This document shows positions 37,573 to 47,191 of a stretch of 64,000 bases of DNA, one piece after another. The notes beneath the pieces are model-generated. The model was not told where the DNA came from and made no database searches. It saw nothing but the letters and a program-made list of their open reading frames with translations. The position numbers and the translations under genes were made by a program. The stretch comes from Bacillota bacterium (lineage in GTDB: Bacteria > Bacillota > Clostridia > Christensenellales > UBA1242), in the NCBI GenBank assembly GCA_009780065.1, contig WRAS01000003.1, positions 27,107 to 91,106 of the forward strand, read 5' to 3'. Every line of letters begins with the position of its first letter. The stretch's first letter is position 1.

Positions 37573-38166
37573 CTATATAATTACTCTATTTGATATTGCG
37601 GCACCCAAGGTTACCTCGTCCGCGTATTCCAAGTTGGTTCCCAGCGCAAGACCCTGCGCCAAACGTGTTACCCGAATCCCACTTGGTTTAATTAGTGACG
37701 CGATATAGTTAGCGGTGGCCTCACCCTCAACATCGGGGTTGGTTGCAATTATGACCTCTTTTATATTTTCTTCGCGCACGCGTGTGATTAAACTCTTTAA
37801 ATTTATATCGTTTGGACCTTTTTTTTCAAGGGGCGATATGACGCCATGTAAAACATGGTACGTTCCGCTAAATGCACCGCTCTTTTCAATTACTATTACA
37901 TCTTTCGGGTCTTTTACAACGCAAATTACTCCGTTTTGTATGCGACGTTCGCATATGCCGCATTTCTCAATCTCGGCAAAATTTCCGCATATCGCACACA
38001 GTTTCACCTTTTCCTTGACATCTCGCAACGCCAAAGCAAATGAATCAACCCAATTTTTATCTGCCTCAATAATTCTGTATGCATATCGTTCTGCAGTTTT
38101 ATATCCAACACCAGGCAATTTTGTAAAACAATTAATCAACGCATTAATGCAATCCAAGTTTTTCAT
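37573..38166 (-). CDS. recR: Recombination protein RecR
   Basis: LINCFTKLPGVGYKTAERYAYRI, CAICGNFAEIEKCGIC, ATNPDVEGEATANYIA; start at MKNLDC. Confidence 0.95.
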   Translation of the reverse strand: MKNLDCINALINCFTKLPGVGYKTAERYAYRIIEADKNWVDSFALALRDVKEKVKLCAICGNFAEIEKCGICERRIQNGVICVVKDPKDVIVIEKSGAFSGTYHVLHGVISPLEKKGPNDINLKSLITRVREENIKEVIIATNPDVEGEATANYIASLIKPSGIRVTRLAQGLALGTNLEYADEVTLGAAISNRVII

Positions 38167-38194
38167 GGGAATATTATACCATCGTCTATAAGAT

Positions 38195-39001
38195 TTAGTG
38201 CAATAAATCATAAAATATAACAATCAACAATGTTGCAACAATTACGATGAAAGTAATTAATTTATGTCGGTCCGAATATTTGTATGCGGTTGGCAGCATT
38301 TCGCCAAGTATTACATACAACATTGCCCCGGCTGCAAAACTGAAACAGTATGCCAGTAATGTATCATTTATACCAACAAAGTATCCGATTATCGCCCCCA
38401 AGACTGCGGGAAGACCTGCCGCTGCAGAGAACATTAAAACCTTCCACGTTTTCATACCACTGGCTTTCATTGGCACAGCAATCGCCAGACCCTCGGTCAC
38501 AAAATGAAGTGCAAAAATAACACCCAGCAATAACCCAATTCCAAGATATTCTCCCGCCCCTATTGCAATCCCCTCGGGCAAACTGTGTAACATCATTGCG
38601 AAAAAGACCGCAATACCCATTTTTTTCAATTTGTATTTATCGCTTGCACTGGTTGCGGACTTGCAAACTTCTCCTTCCGCACATCGTACACAAACATCCT
38701 TTGCATAATGATCCAGCCTGTCCCCAATTTCATCCCTATTACGTTTGTTTAGTAAATCAATAAAGAAAACAAAACCAACCCCAAGCAATGTTCCAATTAA
38801 TGCCGCCCAAAGACCACCATACTCATATGATTCTGGCAACAATTTAAACATCGCAACACCCAGCATAGCGCCAGCCGCGAAACTAAGCATCAGTGAAATA
38901 TATGTTTTTGTTGGCTTTTTAATTATTACACCAATCAATCCCCCAATAAAACATCCAACAACACCCGCACCAAAAGCAATCAAAATAACATCAAGTAACA
39001 T
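38195..39001 (-). CDS. ZIP-family metal transporter
   Basis: MLHSLPEGIAIGAG, HFVTEGLAIAVP; RBS AAGGAG. Confidence 0.88.
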   Translation of the reverse strand: MLLDVILIAFGAGVVGCFIGGLIGVIIKKPTKTYISLMLSFAAGAMLGVAMFKLLPESYEYGGLWAALIGTLLGVGFVFFIDLLNKRNRDEIGDRLDHYAKDVCVRCAEGEVCKSATSASDKYKLKKMGIAVFFAMMLHSLPEGIAIGAGEYLGIGLLLGVIFALHFVTEGLAIAVPMKASGMKTWKVLMFSAAAGLPAVLGAIIGYFVGINDTLLAYCFSFAAGAMLYVILGEMLPTAYKYSDRHKLITFIVIVATLLIVIFYDLLH

Positions 39002-39105
39002 CTATTACTCCTTATAACTCACACTATCCTAGCCTAGCCTTGATTACATTATGCGTCAATATTTCAACACCTAAAAGTCTAATTTTTGGCAAAATAACGA
39101 AAGTT

Positions 39106-40851
39106 TTAACTTGTAACAAAACTGCGGTAATATTTACCTTTTTTCTTCATAAGTTCCTGGTGCGTACCTTCTTCGACGATGCGCCCTTTCTCTAAATAGA
39201 TTATGTGGTCACACTTTTCGATACTTGCCAAACGATGTGTTATAAAAATTGCGGTTTGATTCTTTTTCATCGCCATAATTTTTTCATAGACCTCTTTCTC
39301 GGTGACTGTGTCTGTTGTACTTTGTGCTTCGTTAAATATTATCAGGTCCCCACCGTTAAGAACGGTTCTTGCTATGTTTATGGCTTGACGTTGACTGATT
39401 CCCAACAACGGCGTATCCGCAGTTAATTCGGTTTCATATTTTTCCGGCAATTGGTCGATGAATTCGTGGCTACCCAGTTTCTTAGTAACGCTCATAACGC
39501 GTTCTGGCATCGCACGACGTACACCATACAACAGGTTTTCGGCAACCGTGCCACGGAAAATAAATGGTTTTTCAAAGGCAATCCCAAGTTTTTTATAATA
39601 ACTGTCACGCCTTATCTCTTGCAAATCCACACCATCGATAAGGATACGCCCAGTCGTAGGCACCTCCAACTTTGCCAACAATTCCACAACTCGGCTTTTG
39701 CCATTCCCAGTTTGTCCTACAATTGCAACATTGGTACCTGGCTGAATTTTAAAAGAAATGTTTCTTAGGATCTTGTCACCCTCAACCTCGACGGATACAC
39801 CTTCGAATTCAATTTCACCAATTCGTTTTACATCCAAATGTTCATTCTGGGTAAGTGTATCTGGATGATCCATAATTTCATAGACCTTTTCCGCCCATGC
39901 GTTAACAATTTGAATACGGTTCGTGGCCTCGGTTACAATAACTGTATTTGCAAGGAAACGATTAGAGAACACAAGAAACGCCGGCAATGCACCAAATTCC
40001 GGAACAATTCTATTAACGAATAAAATACCAAAAACAACGGTTACCAAAAGGAACATAAAGTTTTGGATCAACGTTATATAGATTGTGTTCAATTGCATGC
40101 ACATTTCTTCGGCAGTAGTTGCTTTCAATTCTCTTTCATTTATCTCGGCATATTCTTCTTCCGCACCTTCTATACCATGAATTTTATAGAACTCGTGTAA
40201 ACTGGTTTTTTGTTCGATGTAAGTAAATGTCTTTAATATTACCGCATTGTTTCGGTCAAAGTATTTTTGGGTGCGACTGGAAACTATTTTTGCCGTAATT
40301 AAACACAGCGGCAATGACGAAATAACTACAAGCGCCAAAATCCAGTTAATATTAAACATTGCAATCGCACTGGTAATATAAAAGAATAATGTTCGTGCAA
40401 TTCGGTACATAACAACAAGAGTATTTCGATACAGACCACCCGCAAGTCCCCCTACCCTTCGCGAAAGGTCCCCGGTTGCAAAACCATTCAAAAACGAAAT
40501 CGGTAAAACATCTAACTTTCGCTTAATACCGTTGATACTCTGCTCTTGAAGGTCGTTTTCATATTTAAGCAAAAATATCGCGGCAATTACCTGGAAAACC
40601 TCGTTAAATAATGCAAGCAAAGCGAATATTATTAACTGCTGGTATATAAATGTAAATTGCGGATTCACACCATCCAAAATGGTTTCTTCCAGACTGTCGA
40701 ATATATTTTGCAAAAAGGTCGGCATGAACGAGAACAACACAATACCCACAATACCAATAAAAATCAAAGATATAATTCGTCCTCGGTATGGTTTTGCGGT
40801 TGCGACGACACGCATAATGTTCTTTGGCTTTTTTTTCTTTTTTTCTATCAT
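39106..40851 (-). CDS. ABC exporter half-transporter (TMD-NBD), degenerate Walker B
   Basis: GQTGNGKSR, LLGISQRQAINIAR, LIIFNEAQSTTD, AIFITHRLASIEKCD. Confidence 0.88.
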   Translation of the reverse strand: MIEKKKKKPKNIMRVVATAKPYRGRIISLIFIGIVGIVLFSFMPTFLQNIFDSLEETILDGVNPQFTFIYQQLIIFALLALFNEVFQVIAAIFLLKYENDLQEQSINGIKRKLDVLPISFLNGFATGDLSRRVGGLAGGLYRNTLVVMYRIARTLFFYITSAIAMFNINWILALVVISSLPLCLITAKIVSSRTQKYFDRNNAVILKTFTYIEQKTSLHEFYKIHGIEGAEEEYAEINERELKATTAEEMCMQLNTIYITLIQNFMFLLVTVVFGILFVNRIVPEFGALPAFLVFSNRFLANTVIVTEATNRIQIVNAWAEKVYEIMDHPDTLTQNEHLDVKRIGEIEFEGVSVEVEGDKILRNISFKIQPGTNVAIVGQTGNGKSRVVELLAKLEVPTTGRILIDGVDLQEIRRDSYYKKLGIAFEKPFIFRGTVAENLLYGVRRAMPERVMSVTKKLGSHEFIDQLPEKYETELTADTPLLGISQRQAINIARTVLNGGDLIIFNEAQSTTDTVTEKEVYEKIMAMKKNQTAIFITHRLASIEKCDHIIYLEKGRIVEEGTHQELMKKKGKYYRSFVTS

Positions 40852-42752
40852 GGTGCCACCCCCCCATGAGAAGTCTTAGACTCAGGGGAAGAATCAAACA
40901 TCGGCAATTCATCCAAACCTTGTGCCGCCATTTCTTTATTATCGTTCTGTTCTTGGGCAGTTTTTTCCTCGTAATTTATTTCTTCGTCTTGTATCATACC
41001 CAATGTAGATGCATAGAAGCGTTTGTAATCTGCATTGTATGCCATAAGGTCAGCATGTTTACCCTCGCCTGTTATTTTACCATTCTTTAACACGTAGACG
41101 CGGTTACATGACCGACAGATATGCCCACTGTATGTAACCATTAAACAAGTCTTCTTTTCCCTTTTCAAATGCTGCATAAGACCAGTTAGATATTCTGGCC
41201 TTACATGTTCAAAACATTGGTTATATACATATATATAAGAAGGTTTCAATGTCATCCTCACAATATTTATCAAGTTCTTTGTACCATCCCCCAGCGGGGT
41301 TCTGTCATTCAATTTAAAGTCCAAAAAATTGCTTCCAAATTTTTGGGTGAAATCTATGGCATCCATGTCCTCGAACAATTGCATGATTTCTTCGTCTGTG
41401 GCATTTGGTGCAAACATTTTAAGGTTATCGCGCATGGTTCCGGTTAAAATCCTTGCATGCGGTCCGCAATAAGAAAATACATGGCGACGCAAGTAACTAA
41501 CACTTATAGATGTTGTGTCAATATCATTAAAAAGAACATCTCCGCTGGTTTGGGCTTTTTCACGCAGGATAATTCGCGCCAGCATATTCTTACCACTGCC
41601 CACACCTCCTGCTATTGCGATTCGGGCATTATGTGGCACGTTTATATTCACACCAGTCAACGCGTTCGTTCCATTTGGATATGCGTACTCCACATTCACG
41701 ATTTCCAATCGTGGCTCTGCAATAAGCGGTAGTGACGTCAGACCTTTGTCTTGGGCAATTTCAGGCAGGTTTATAACTTCTTCTATCCGTTCTTTGCATA
41801 GTTTAATTCTCGGCATGTGTTCCACGAACCATGTAAACAATATGTGTGACCCGGTTTGAATTCTGGTAAGATATTGCAATATTGTATTAAGAATAACCAG
41901 ATCCTGGGCAACCTGCATATTAAAATGAATTCCATAAAGTATAATAATAACTGTGATTATGGTAAATATAATCGCGTGAAAAGAAATACTAAGGTTTATA
42001 CCCACATCCGCGGACATAGCCTGTCTCCGTTGCGAATATACCAATTTCTCGAACTGCTTGGCACGTTCATCTGCTTTTCCCAGAATTCGTATATCTCTGG
42101 CACCCGTGATCCCCTCTTTCACATTGATGAAATAATCATCAAATGCCTGGACACTTTGCGGAATTACTTTTTTCATTCTGCGCATATAAATCCAAAAGAA
42201 TAATCCAATAAAAGGAACCGCCGCCAACGCAATCAAAGAATACCGAACATCCAACAAAAACATCATTACCAACGAACCAAATATGGTTATCGGAATGAAT
42301 ATGATGGAACTGATAACCCGTCTTTTGTATTGACGCAGCCAGTGCGAGTCATTTTGAATAACAGGCATGACTTTGGATTGCCCATATTTTTCCAATGTAG
42401 AACTAGAAACACGTTGAAATTTATTAAAAAGTTCACTACGAATATTTGCCGAGTACTTGTTGGTAAAGGCAATCATAAAATACTCTGCGGTAACATTAAC
42501 AATCAAAATCAAGATTATAAAACCAAACACCATCACTGCGTTTAACACGATACTCGTAATTGTTTCACCCGCAGTATTTGCCGAATCCGCGCTGTGCATA
42601 ATGATTTCCGTAACACGCTGTAATAACATGGGGAAATACAGCGCCAGTCCCTCTAACACCAACATGAAAAACATCGCTATGAACATTAGCCTTTTTGTGC
42701 CCACTGTATAGCGTTTGTCATTGTATCTAACGTAAGAACTAGATGCCCCCAT
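40848..42752 (-). CDS. ABC exporter half-transporter (TMD-NBD), strongly degenerate NBD
   Basis: Overlaps 39106-40851 by 4 nt; GGVGSGKNML, LGDGTKNLINIVR, YIYVYNQCFEHV, CLMVTYSGH. Confidence 0.85.
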   Translation of the reverse strand: MGASSSYVRYNDKRYTVGTKRLMFIAMFFMLVLEGLALYFPMLLQRVTEIIMHSADSANTAGETITSIVLNAVMVFGFIILILIVNVTAEYFMIAFTNKYSANIRSELFNKFQRVSSSTLEKYGQSKVMPVIQNDSHWLRQYKRRVISSIIFIPITIFGSLVMMFLLDVRYSLIALAAVPFIGLFFWIYMRRMKKVIPQSVQAFDDYFINVKEGITGARDIRILGKADERAKQFEKLVYSQRRQAMSADVGINLSISFHAIIFTIITVIIILYGIHFNMQVAQDLVILNTILQYLTRIQTGSHILFTWFVEHMPRIKLCKERIEEVINLPEIAQDKGLTSLPLIAEPRLEIVNVEYAYPNGTNALTGVNINVPHNARIAIAGGVGSGKNMLARIILREKAQTSGDVLFNDIDTTSISVSYLRRHVFSYCGPHARILTGTMRDNLKMFAPNATDEEIMQLFEDMDAIDFTQKFGSNFLDFKLNDRTPLGDGTKNLINIVRMTLKPSYIYVYNQCFEHVRPEYLTGLMQHLKREKKTCLMVTYSGHICRSCNRVYVLKNGKITGEGKHADLMAYNADYKRFYASTLGMIQDEEINYEEKTAQEQNDNKEMAAQGLDELPMFDSSPESKTSHGGVAP

Positions 42753-42797
42753 TCTACAACAATAATACCTGCAATACGTCCAAATGACAACGGAAAT

Positions 42798-42826
42798 TCA
42801 CTTTGATCTGGTATTCAACATACACT
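42798..42826 (+). promoter_or_regulatory. Candidate SigE-like (mother-cell) promoter
   Basis: TCACTTT-14-CATACACT; -10 matches CATACAMT. Confidence 0.45.
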
Positions 42827-42872
42827 GACACAGGAGGCGCCGAACAATACAAATTTCAAGGAGACAAATAAC

Positions 42873-43223
42873 ATGTTAGATTGCTTAAGAGAACTTTTTT
42901 GTACACCGCATCACCGTCCACGTCCATGCCGATGCTGCTGTGTCTGTCCACCACGCCCAAGACCAAAACCAAGACGTGAATGTCGTTGCGAAGTACGTTG
43001 CCGTATGGTCGAAGTAGAACGTGAACACGGCGGACAAGGCGAAAGACCAGGTCACGGACACGGATGTCGTTGCCAGCGCGAAGAAGAAGGCGGAAGACCG
43101 GGTCATGGTGAAAGACCGGGCCACGGCGAGCGTCCAGGTCACGGTCACCAAGGCGGAACGGAAGAAGGCGAAGGCTGGACCAGTTGCTGCTTTTCACACA
43201 CACAAGAAGAGTGCGGAATGTAA
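42873..43223 (+). CDS. Cys/Arg-rich, RPGHGE-repeat small protein (candidate spore-coat type)
   Basis: RBS AAGGAGAC; CRCCCVCPPRPRPKPRRECRCEVRCRM...ERPGHGHGCRCQ...RPGHGERPGHGERPGHGHQGG; followed by terminator. Confidence 0.7.
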   Translation: MLDCLRELFCTPHHRPRPCRCCCVCPPRPRPKPRRECRCEVRCRMVEVEREHGGQGERPGHGHGCRCQREEEGGRPGHGERPGHGERPGHGHQGGTEEGEGWTSCCFSHTQEECGM

Positions 43224-43230
43224 TTTTAGA

Positions 43231-43264
43231 AAATCCCCGAAAGACGCTGTAGGGGATTTTTTTT
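43231..43264 (+). terminator. Intrinsic terminator of Cys-rich gene
   Basis: AAATCCCC...GGGGATTT then T-run. Confidence 0.75.
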
Positions 43265-43266
43265 GT

Positions 43267-43980
43267 TTAAAAGTCACTGCCTTTTTCTAATATTTCTTCA
43301 ACCGCTTGGGTGATTAATTGTGCCAATTCCTTTTGATATTCCGTGGTACTCAATTTTGCTTCCTCATCCGGATTGGATAAAAAGCCACACTCAATTAACA
43401 CACCTGGGAATTCTGTCTCTAAAATAAAATAATCCCCACGCATTGCCCTTCTATCGTTATCCAGGTTTTTATTTAAATGCTTTTGAATATGGTCAGCGTA
43501 TATAAAACTTTGATCGCTGTCATCATCGTAAAAGCATTGAATACCATGTACGCTTGGGTCACGCACAAAGTTATTCAGATGAATGGATATCACAAGATCC
43601 GGTCTTTCCTGTTTTATAATTTCCACACGCTTTTTCATATCATCGCGTTTTTGGTTATCTGCGTCAGGGTCGGCGAGACTGGCTTCGCCTTCGCGTGTTA
43701 ACACTGCACGCATGCCGTGTGTCTCTAATTCTTCTTTTATATACTGTGATATGGACAGGACTATGTCGCGTTCGTAAACGCCGTGTTTGCCACTTGCCCC
43801 TTTGTCTCTGCCACCATGACCCGGGTCGATTATGATAACTTTTTGATGAATTGGTACTGGCTCTCCATTAACTTCGGCACCAAAAGGCACTGCCCCGTAA
43901 AATGCAATCGCAGCCACACAAACAAGCGCAGCCTGTGCCAATAATAATACAACACCACCAATTATTACAAGAATCCTCAT
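43267..43980 (-). CDS. cwlD: N-acetylmuramoyl-L-alanine amidase CwlD-like
   Basis: IIIDPGHGGRDKGASGKHGVYERDIVLSI, VISIHLNNF, GVLIECGFLSNPDEE; N-terminal TM. Confidence 0.85.
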   Translation of the reverse strand: MRILVIIGGVVLLLAQAALVCVAAIAFYGAVPFGAEVNGEPVPIHQKVIIIDPGHGGRDKGASGKHGVYERDIVLSISQYIKEELETHGMRAVLTREGEASLADPDADNQKRDDMKKRVEIIKQERPDLVISIHLNNFVRDPSVHGIQCFYDDDSDQSFIYADHIQKHLNKNLDNDRRAMRGDYFILETEFPGVLIECGFLSNPDEEAKLSTTEYQKELAQLITQAVEEILEKGSDF

Positions 43981-44051
43981 TAATTTGGTGTGCGCAAGTT
44001 TGCTAAAAATTATTTACAAGTACAGTTTTTGTGGTATACTAGTCATTGTAC

Positions 44052-44127
44052 GCTTCCGTGGCTCAGTTGGTAGAGCAGCGCACTTGTAATGCGCAGGTCG
44101 TCGGTTCGAGTCCGACCGGAAGCTCCA
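44052..44127 (+). tRNA. tRNA-Thr (TGT)
   Basis: GCTTCCG/CGGAAGC acceptor, anticodon loop CTTGTAA, encoded CCA. Confidence 0.95.
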
Positions 44128-44346
44128 AAAAGCGAAACGTAGTGGAGCGTTTGGAGCATTGTATAATTCATTAATCCGGCACAAGCAGAGCGAGTACCGG
44201 AAGCTCCAAAATAAAAAGGCGCAAGCCTTTTTTGTTTTGGAGATTTCGGTCGAACGAGAAGAGTCCGGTGAACCAGTTCGCGAAGCGAACATTGTATGAT
44301 TACCTTAATGCGCACGAGGCGAAGCCGAGTTCCGGAAGTTCCAAAG
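44128..44346 (+). repeat. Two diverged downstream repeats ending in the tRNA-Thr 3' end
   Basis: ACCGGAAGCTCCAAAA repeated at 44196-44211; CCGGAAGTTCCAAAG at 44332-44346; CATTGTATAATTCATTAATCCGGCAC vs CATTGTATGATTACCTTAATGCGCAC. Confidence 0.8.
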
Positions 44347-44457
44347 AATATCTCCTATTTGTAAATTGGTATATATTTTATGGAAACTTAATAATAACAG
44401 TAAATGCGCATAAGAATAAACTTATCCAATAATGTTTGGTCAGACTTGAACCCACGA

Positions 44458-44486
44458 TTGACAAGACATGCTTACTTTTGTATAAT
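44458..44486 (+). promoter_or_regulatory. Near-consensus SigA promoter, leaderless layout
   Basis: TTGACA-17-TATAAT, 6 nt before ATG 44493. Confidence 0.8.
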
Positions 44487-44492
44487 GAACAT

Positions 44493-44855
44493 ATGAAACA
44501 TCATCAAGCATACAAAAATAGAACTGCGATGCTTATGCGAGAACTTGGTAAAAAGATAAACGGCATCTACCCTGAATTTCTCAGTGATATAGTGAGACAA
44601 GCCGCATGGGAAGAAAGGGATTCCAATGATCAGAAATTAAATGAAGTTTTGGAAATGGCAAAACAATTTTCGATTGAAGACCAAAAATCGATGTTGTACG
44701 TGAATTTCCCAGACGGTTTGTCAACACTATCTGAGTATCATGATGTGATAAGCCAGAGATTGGCCAAAAACGAGGATATTTCGATTCCAACTAAGTTGAA
44801 GACATTTGCATCGAATAAAATCAATCAAGTCAAGGCGTTATTCCATCAAAAATAA
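44493..44855 (+). CDS. Hypothetical protein
   Basis: ATG (MKHHQAYKNRTAML...) placed by promoter; track start 44436 lies upstream of the -10. Confidence 0.65.
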   Translation: MKHHQAYKNRTAMLMRELGKKINGIYPEFLSDIVRQAAWEERDSNDQKLNEVLEMAKQFSIEDQKSMLYVNFPDGLSTLSEYHDVISQRLAKNEDISIPTKLKTFASNKINQVKALFHQK

Positions 44856-44914
44856 TACGCCATTTGGATTGGTTTTTGCTTGTTAAAAACCTTCAAAGTA
44901 CATATAATTGAAAC

Positions 44915-45259
44915 ATGAAAAAATTAATTGAAAAATTTTGGGAAGATATGCACATTGCCATAACGACCCAAGACAAAATCAAAATCACACAAAATTTTGC
45001 AGCAGACGCAATATACAACTGCCGCACAAAAGACGAAATGATGAATATAACTGTTGACGAAATGGCATCAAGTTGTCTTGAATATAAAGATATTTTGGAT
45101 TGCAAATATTCTATCGAACGAATAGACGAACTTGCAAATGGATCGTGGGTTTCGATAATAACCTCGTCCGTAAATCAAACACCGTATTTTACCGTATCAT
45201 ATTTCAGGTTCAGGGATGATAAGATCATTGAACTGGTCGAATATTATGGTGACTTTTGA
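44915..45259 (+). CDS. NTF2/SnoaL-like protein
   Basis: LIEKFWEDMHIAITTQDKIKITQNFAADAIYNC...YFTVSYFRFRDDKIIELVEYYGDF. Confidence 0.65.
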   Translation: MKKLIEKFWEDMHIAITTQDKIKITQNFAADAIYNCRTKDEMMNITVDEMASSCLEYKDILDCKYSIERIDELANGSWVSIITSSVNQTPYFTVSYFRFRDDKIIELVEYYGDF

Positions 45260-45309
45260 TATTAATAACTTTTTTGTTCGTTTGAAGTGTTTTTTTGATA
45301 TAATGATTT

Positions 45310-45729
45310 ATGGAAATTAGATCTTCGAGCACGCAAGAGGAAAAAGATTTTTTGGAAAGAGGTCTTGAAGAACATTCTAAAAAGTTCACAGATCAAGATA
45401 CCTTTGAAAGAGATGGCTTTGGCTTTTTCGCATATGATAAAGAAAAGTTGATTGGTGGGATTTCTGGACGAATTATGAAAGGCAGCTGGGTGCGTGTTGA
45501 TTCGTTTTATGTTGACCCAACGCATCGCGGAAATGATATTGGGACAAAGCTTATGCAAAAGGTTGAAGAATACGCAGTTGAAATTGGTTGTATTGGCGTG
45601 ACATTCTTCACATTAAGTTTCGAGGCACATGGTTTTTATGAAAAACTTGGCTATGTTGTTTATGGCGAGTTAAAGGACTACCCCGTTGGGTTTTCGCGAT
45701 TTGAATTATATAAACGTTTGGACACGTAA
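45310..45729 (+). CDS. GNAT-family acetyltransferase
   Basis: VDSFYVDPTHRGNDIGTKLMQKVEEYAVEIGCIGVTFFTLSFEAHGFYEKLGY. Confidence 0.9.
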   Translation: MEIRSSSTQEEKDFLERGLEEHSKKFTDQDTFERDGFGFFAYDKEKLIGGISGRIMKGSWVRVDSFYVDPTHRGNDIGTKLMQKVEEYAVEIGCIGVTFFTLSFEAHGFYEKLGYVVYGELKDYPVGFSRFELYKRLDT

Positions 45730-45734
45730 CAGTT

Positions 45735-46157
45735 TTACAATGTTGTCGTTGAGAACCGCAACAAATATCCGTCGGGGTCTTGGATAAGAAATTCTTTGCA
45801 TTTTAACATTTTGTCGTGTTCGCGGTATTGGTTTGTTTTCATGTCGCGAAATAATGGGATTCCAAGACACACTACCCTTTTGTATAGTTCGTCCACGTTG
45901 GAAACCTCCATCTGCAAATGCATTCCGCGACCCAATGGATGTTCCATAGGTGCATACCCATTCCATGAACCGGCGGTTGTTGTTAATTGCATGATCATTA
46001 GATAAAGGTCTTGCATCTGGATTAGGGCAAACTTGTCCTCTGGGCGTTCGTTATATATTTCGAACCCAAGGTCAAGATAAAACCGCCGACTGTGTTCGAA
46101 ATCGCGGACACGAAATTCTGGCAGCATTGGTATTCTTTTGAATTCTTGTTTTTTCAT
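45735..46157 (-). CDS. VOC/glyoxalase-like protein
   Basis: PEFRVRDFEHSRRFYLDLGFE...LYKRVVCLGIPLF...FLIQDPDGYLLRFS. Confidence 0.85.
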   Translation of the reverse strand: MKKQEFKRIPMLPEFRVRDFEHSRRFYLDLGFEIYNERPEDKFALIQMQDLYLMIMQLTTTAGSWNGYAPMEHPLGRGMHLQMEVSNVDELYKRVVCLGIPLFRDMKTNQYREHDKMLKCKEFLIQDPDGYLLRFSTTTL

Positions 46158-46162
46158 AAACT

Positions 46163-46567
46163 TTAACCTGGTCTTCTGACCGTATTCCAAATACGCTTAT
46201 CCATGATTTCGAATTTTTGCGTATTTACGCTGTCGTATGCAATATTAATTGTTTGACCAGATTCAAACGGCATCATCTGTTCGCCAGTTGTGGTGGCAAC
46301 GTTAAACATGTTTGATCTGCCACGAACTATCGCCTCCACCTGAACAGGGTTTTCGAAATTATGAACCTGAAGGGTTATGAAATAATGGTGTGTTAATTGC
46401 GTGTGCCGCGTTGCATGATTGGTTCCCTGATAGGTACACGACATAACCACCGCATGCGTTTCAACACGATTTTTTGGGTTGATCCGTCCGCGTCTCTGTC
46501 TTAAAACCATGAAAATGAAGGTAACCGCAATTACCCCTAAAACAATATAAAGTCCGATTAATTCCAT
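46163..46567 (-). CDS. Small membrane-anchored hypothetical protein
   Basis: N-terminal TM; TAATAT 5 nt before ATG. Confidence 0.6.
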   Translation of the reverse strand: MELIGLYIVLGVIAVTFIFMVLRQRRGRINPKNRVETHAVVMSCTYQGTNHATRHTQLTHHYFITLQVHNFENPVQVEAIVRGRSNMFNVATTTGEQMMPFESGQTINIAYDSVNTQKFEIMDKRIWNTVRRPG

Positions 46568-46606
46568 AAACTATATTAGCACAATCATGCCAATAAAATA
46601 AAACAT

Positions 46607-47185
46607 TTATTTTGTTACATCCAATTCCAACAAATTTTGTTTAAGTTCCAAAAAATCTTTTTCCGTATGTCCTTTTTGCAAAAAATATGTTGCAAATGGA
46701 TTCTTTTTTATAAAATTAATTGCCTGGTCTATTTCCTTTTTGAACCTGTCCTTTTGTTTTGAATCCAATGATTCATAAGTTTGGTTAAAGACTTGCCTCT
46801 CCCGTGCGACCAATTTCACACCTTTCATCCATCCTCTTTTGTACGAATGATAAAACACAAGATTCGAGGCCGTAACCAAGGCAATACTTTGCACAATATT
46901 CAACCATAGGTGAGACGAATCAAAAAAGGTAAATCTTAATGTATTTCCGATGAATAACGTGATTACCAAACTTATAATCAATTGGAGATAATCATTCTTG
47001 ATTTTTTGTGTTATCAGCATCATAATTTGAAACAAAAACAGACTGAAAAATATTTCGCCCAACCACACATTGATATCAAGGATCCACTTTGAATAAAAAC
47101 CTATATACGCAAAAGGAATTAATAACGCCATAACCGAGCCAATAATCAACAGTGGCCAACTTTGTTTTATGAAAATTTTGAACAT
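46607..47185 (-). CDS. Multi-pass membrane hypothetical protein
   Basis: 192 aa, ~4 TM; TATAAT 5 nt before ATG. Confidence 0.6.
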   Translation of the reverse strand: MFKIFIKQSWPLLIIGSVMALLIPFAYIGFYSKWILDINVWLGEIFFSLFLFQIMMLITQKIKNDYLQLIISLVITLFIGNTLRFTFFDSSHLWLNIVQSIALVTASNLVFYHSYKRGWMKGVKLVARERQVFNQTYESLDSKQKDRFKKEIDQAINFIKKNPFATYFLQKGHTEKDFLELKQNLLELDVTK

Positions 47186-47191
47186 GCATAA

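Noticed and set aside
44014-44315. Minus-strand ORFs across tRNA-Thr and its repeats
   Set aside because: Overlap the tRNA and non-coding repeats; composition not protein-like.
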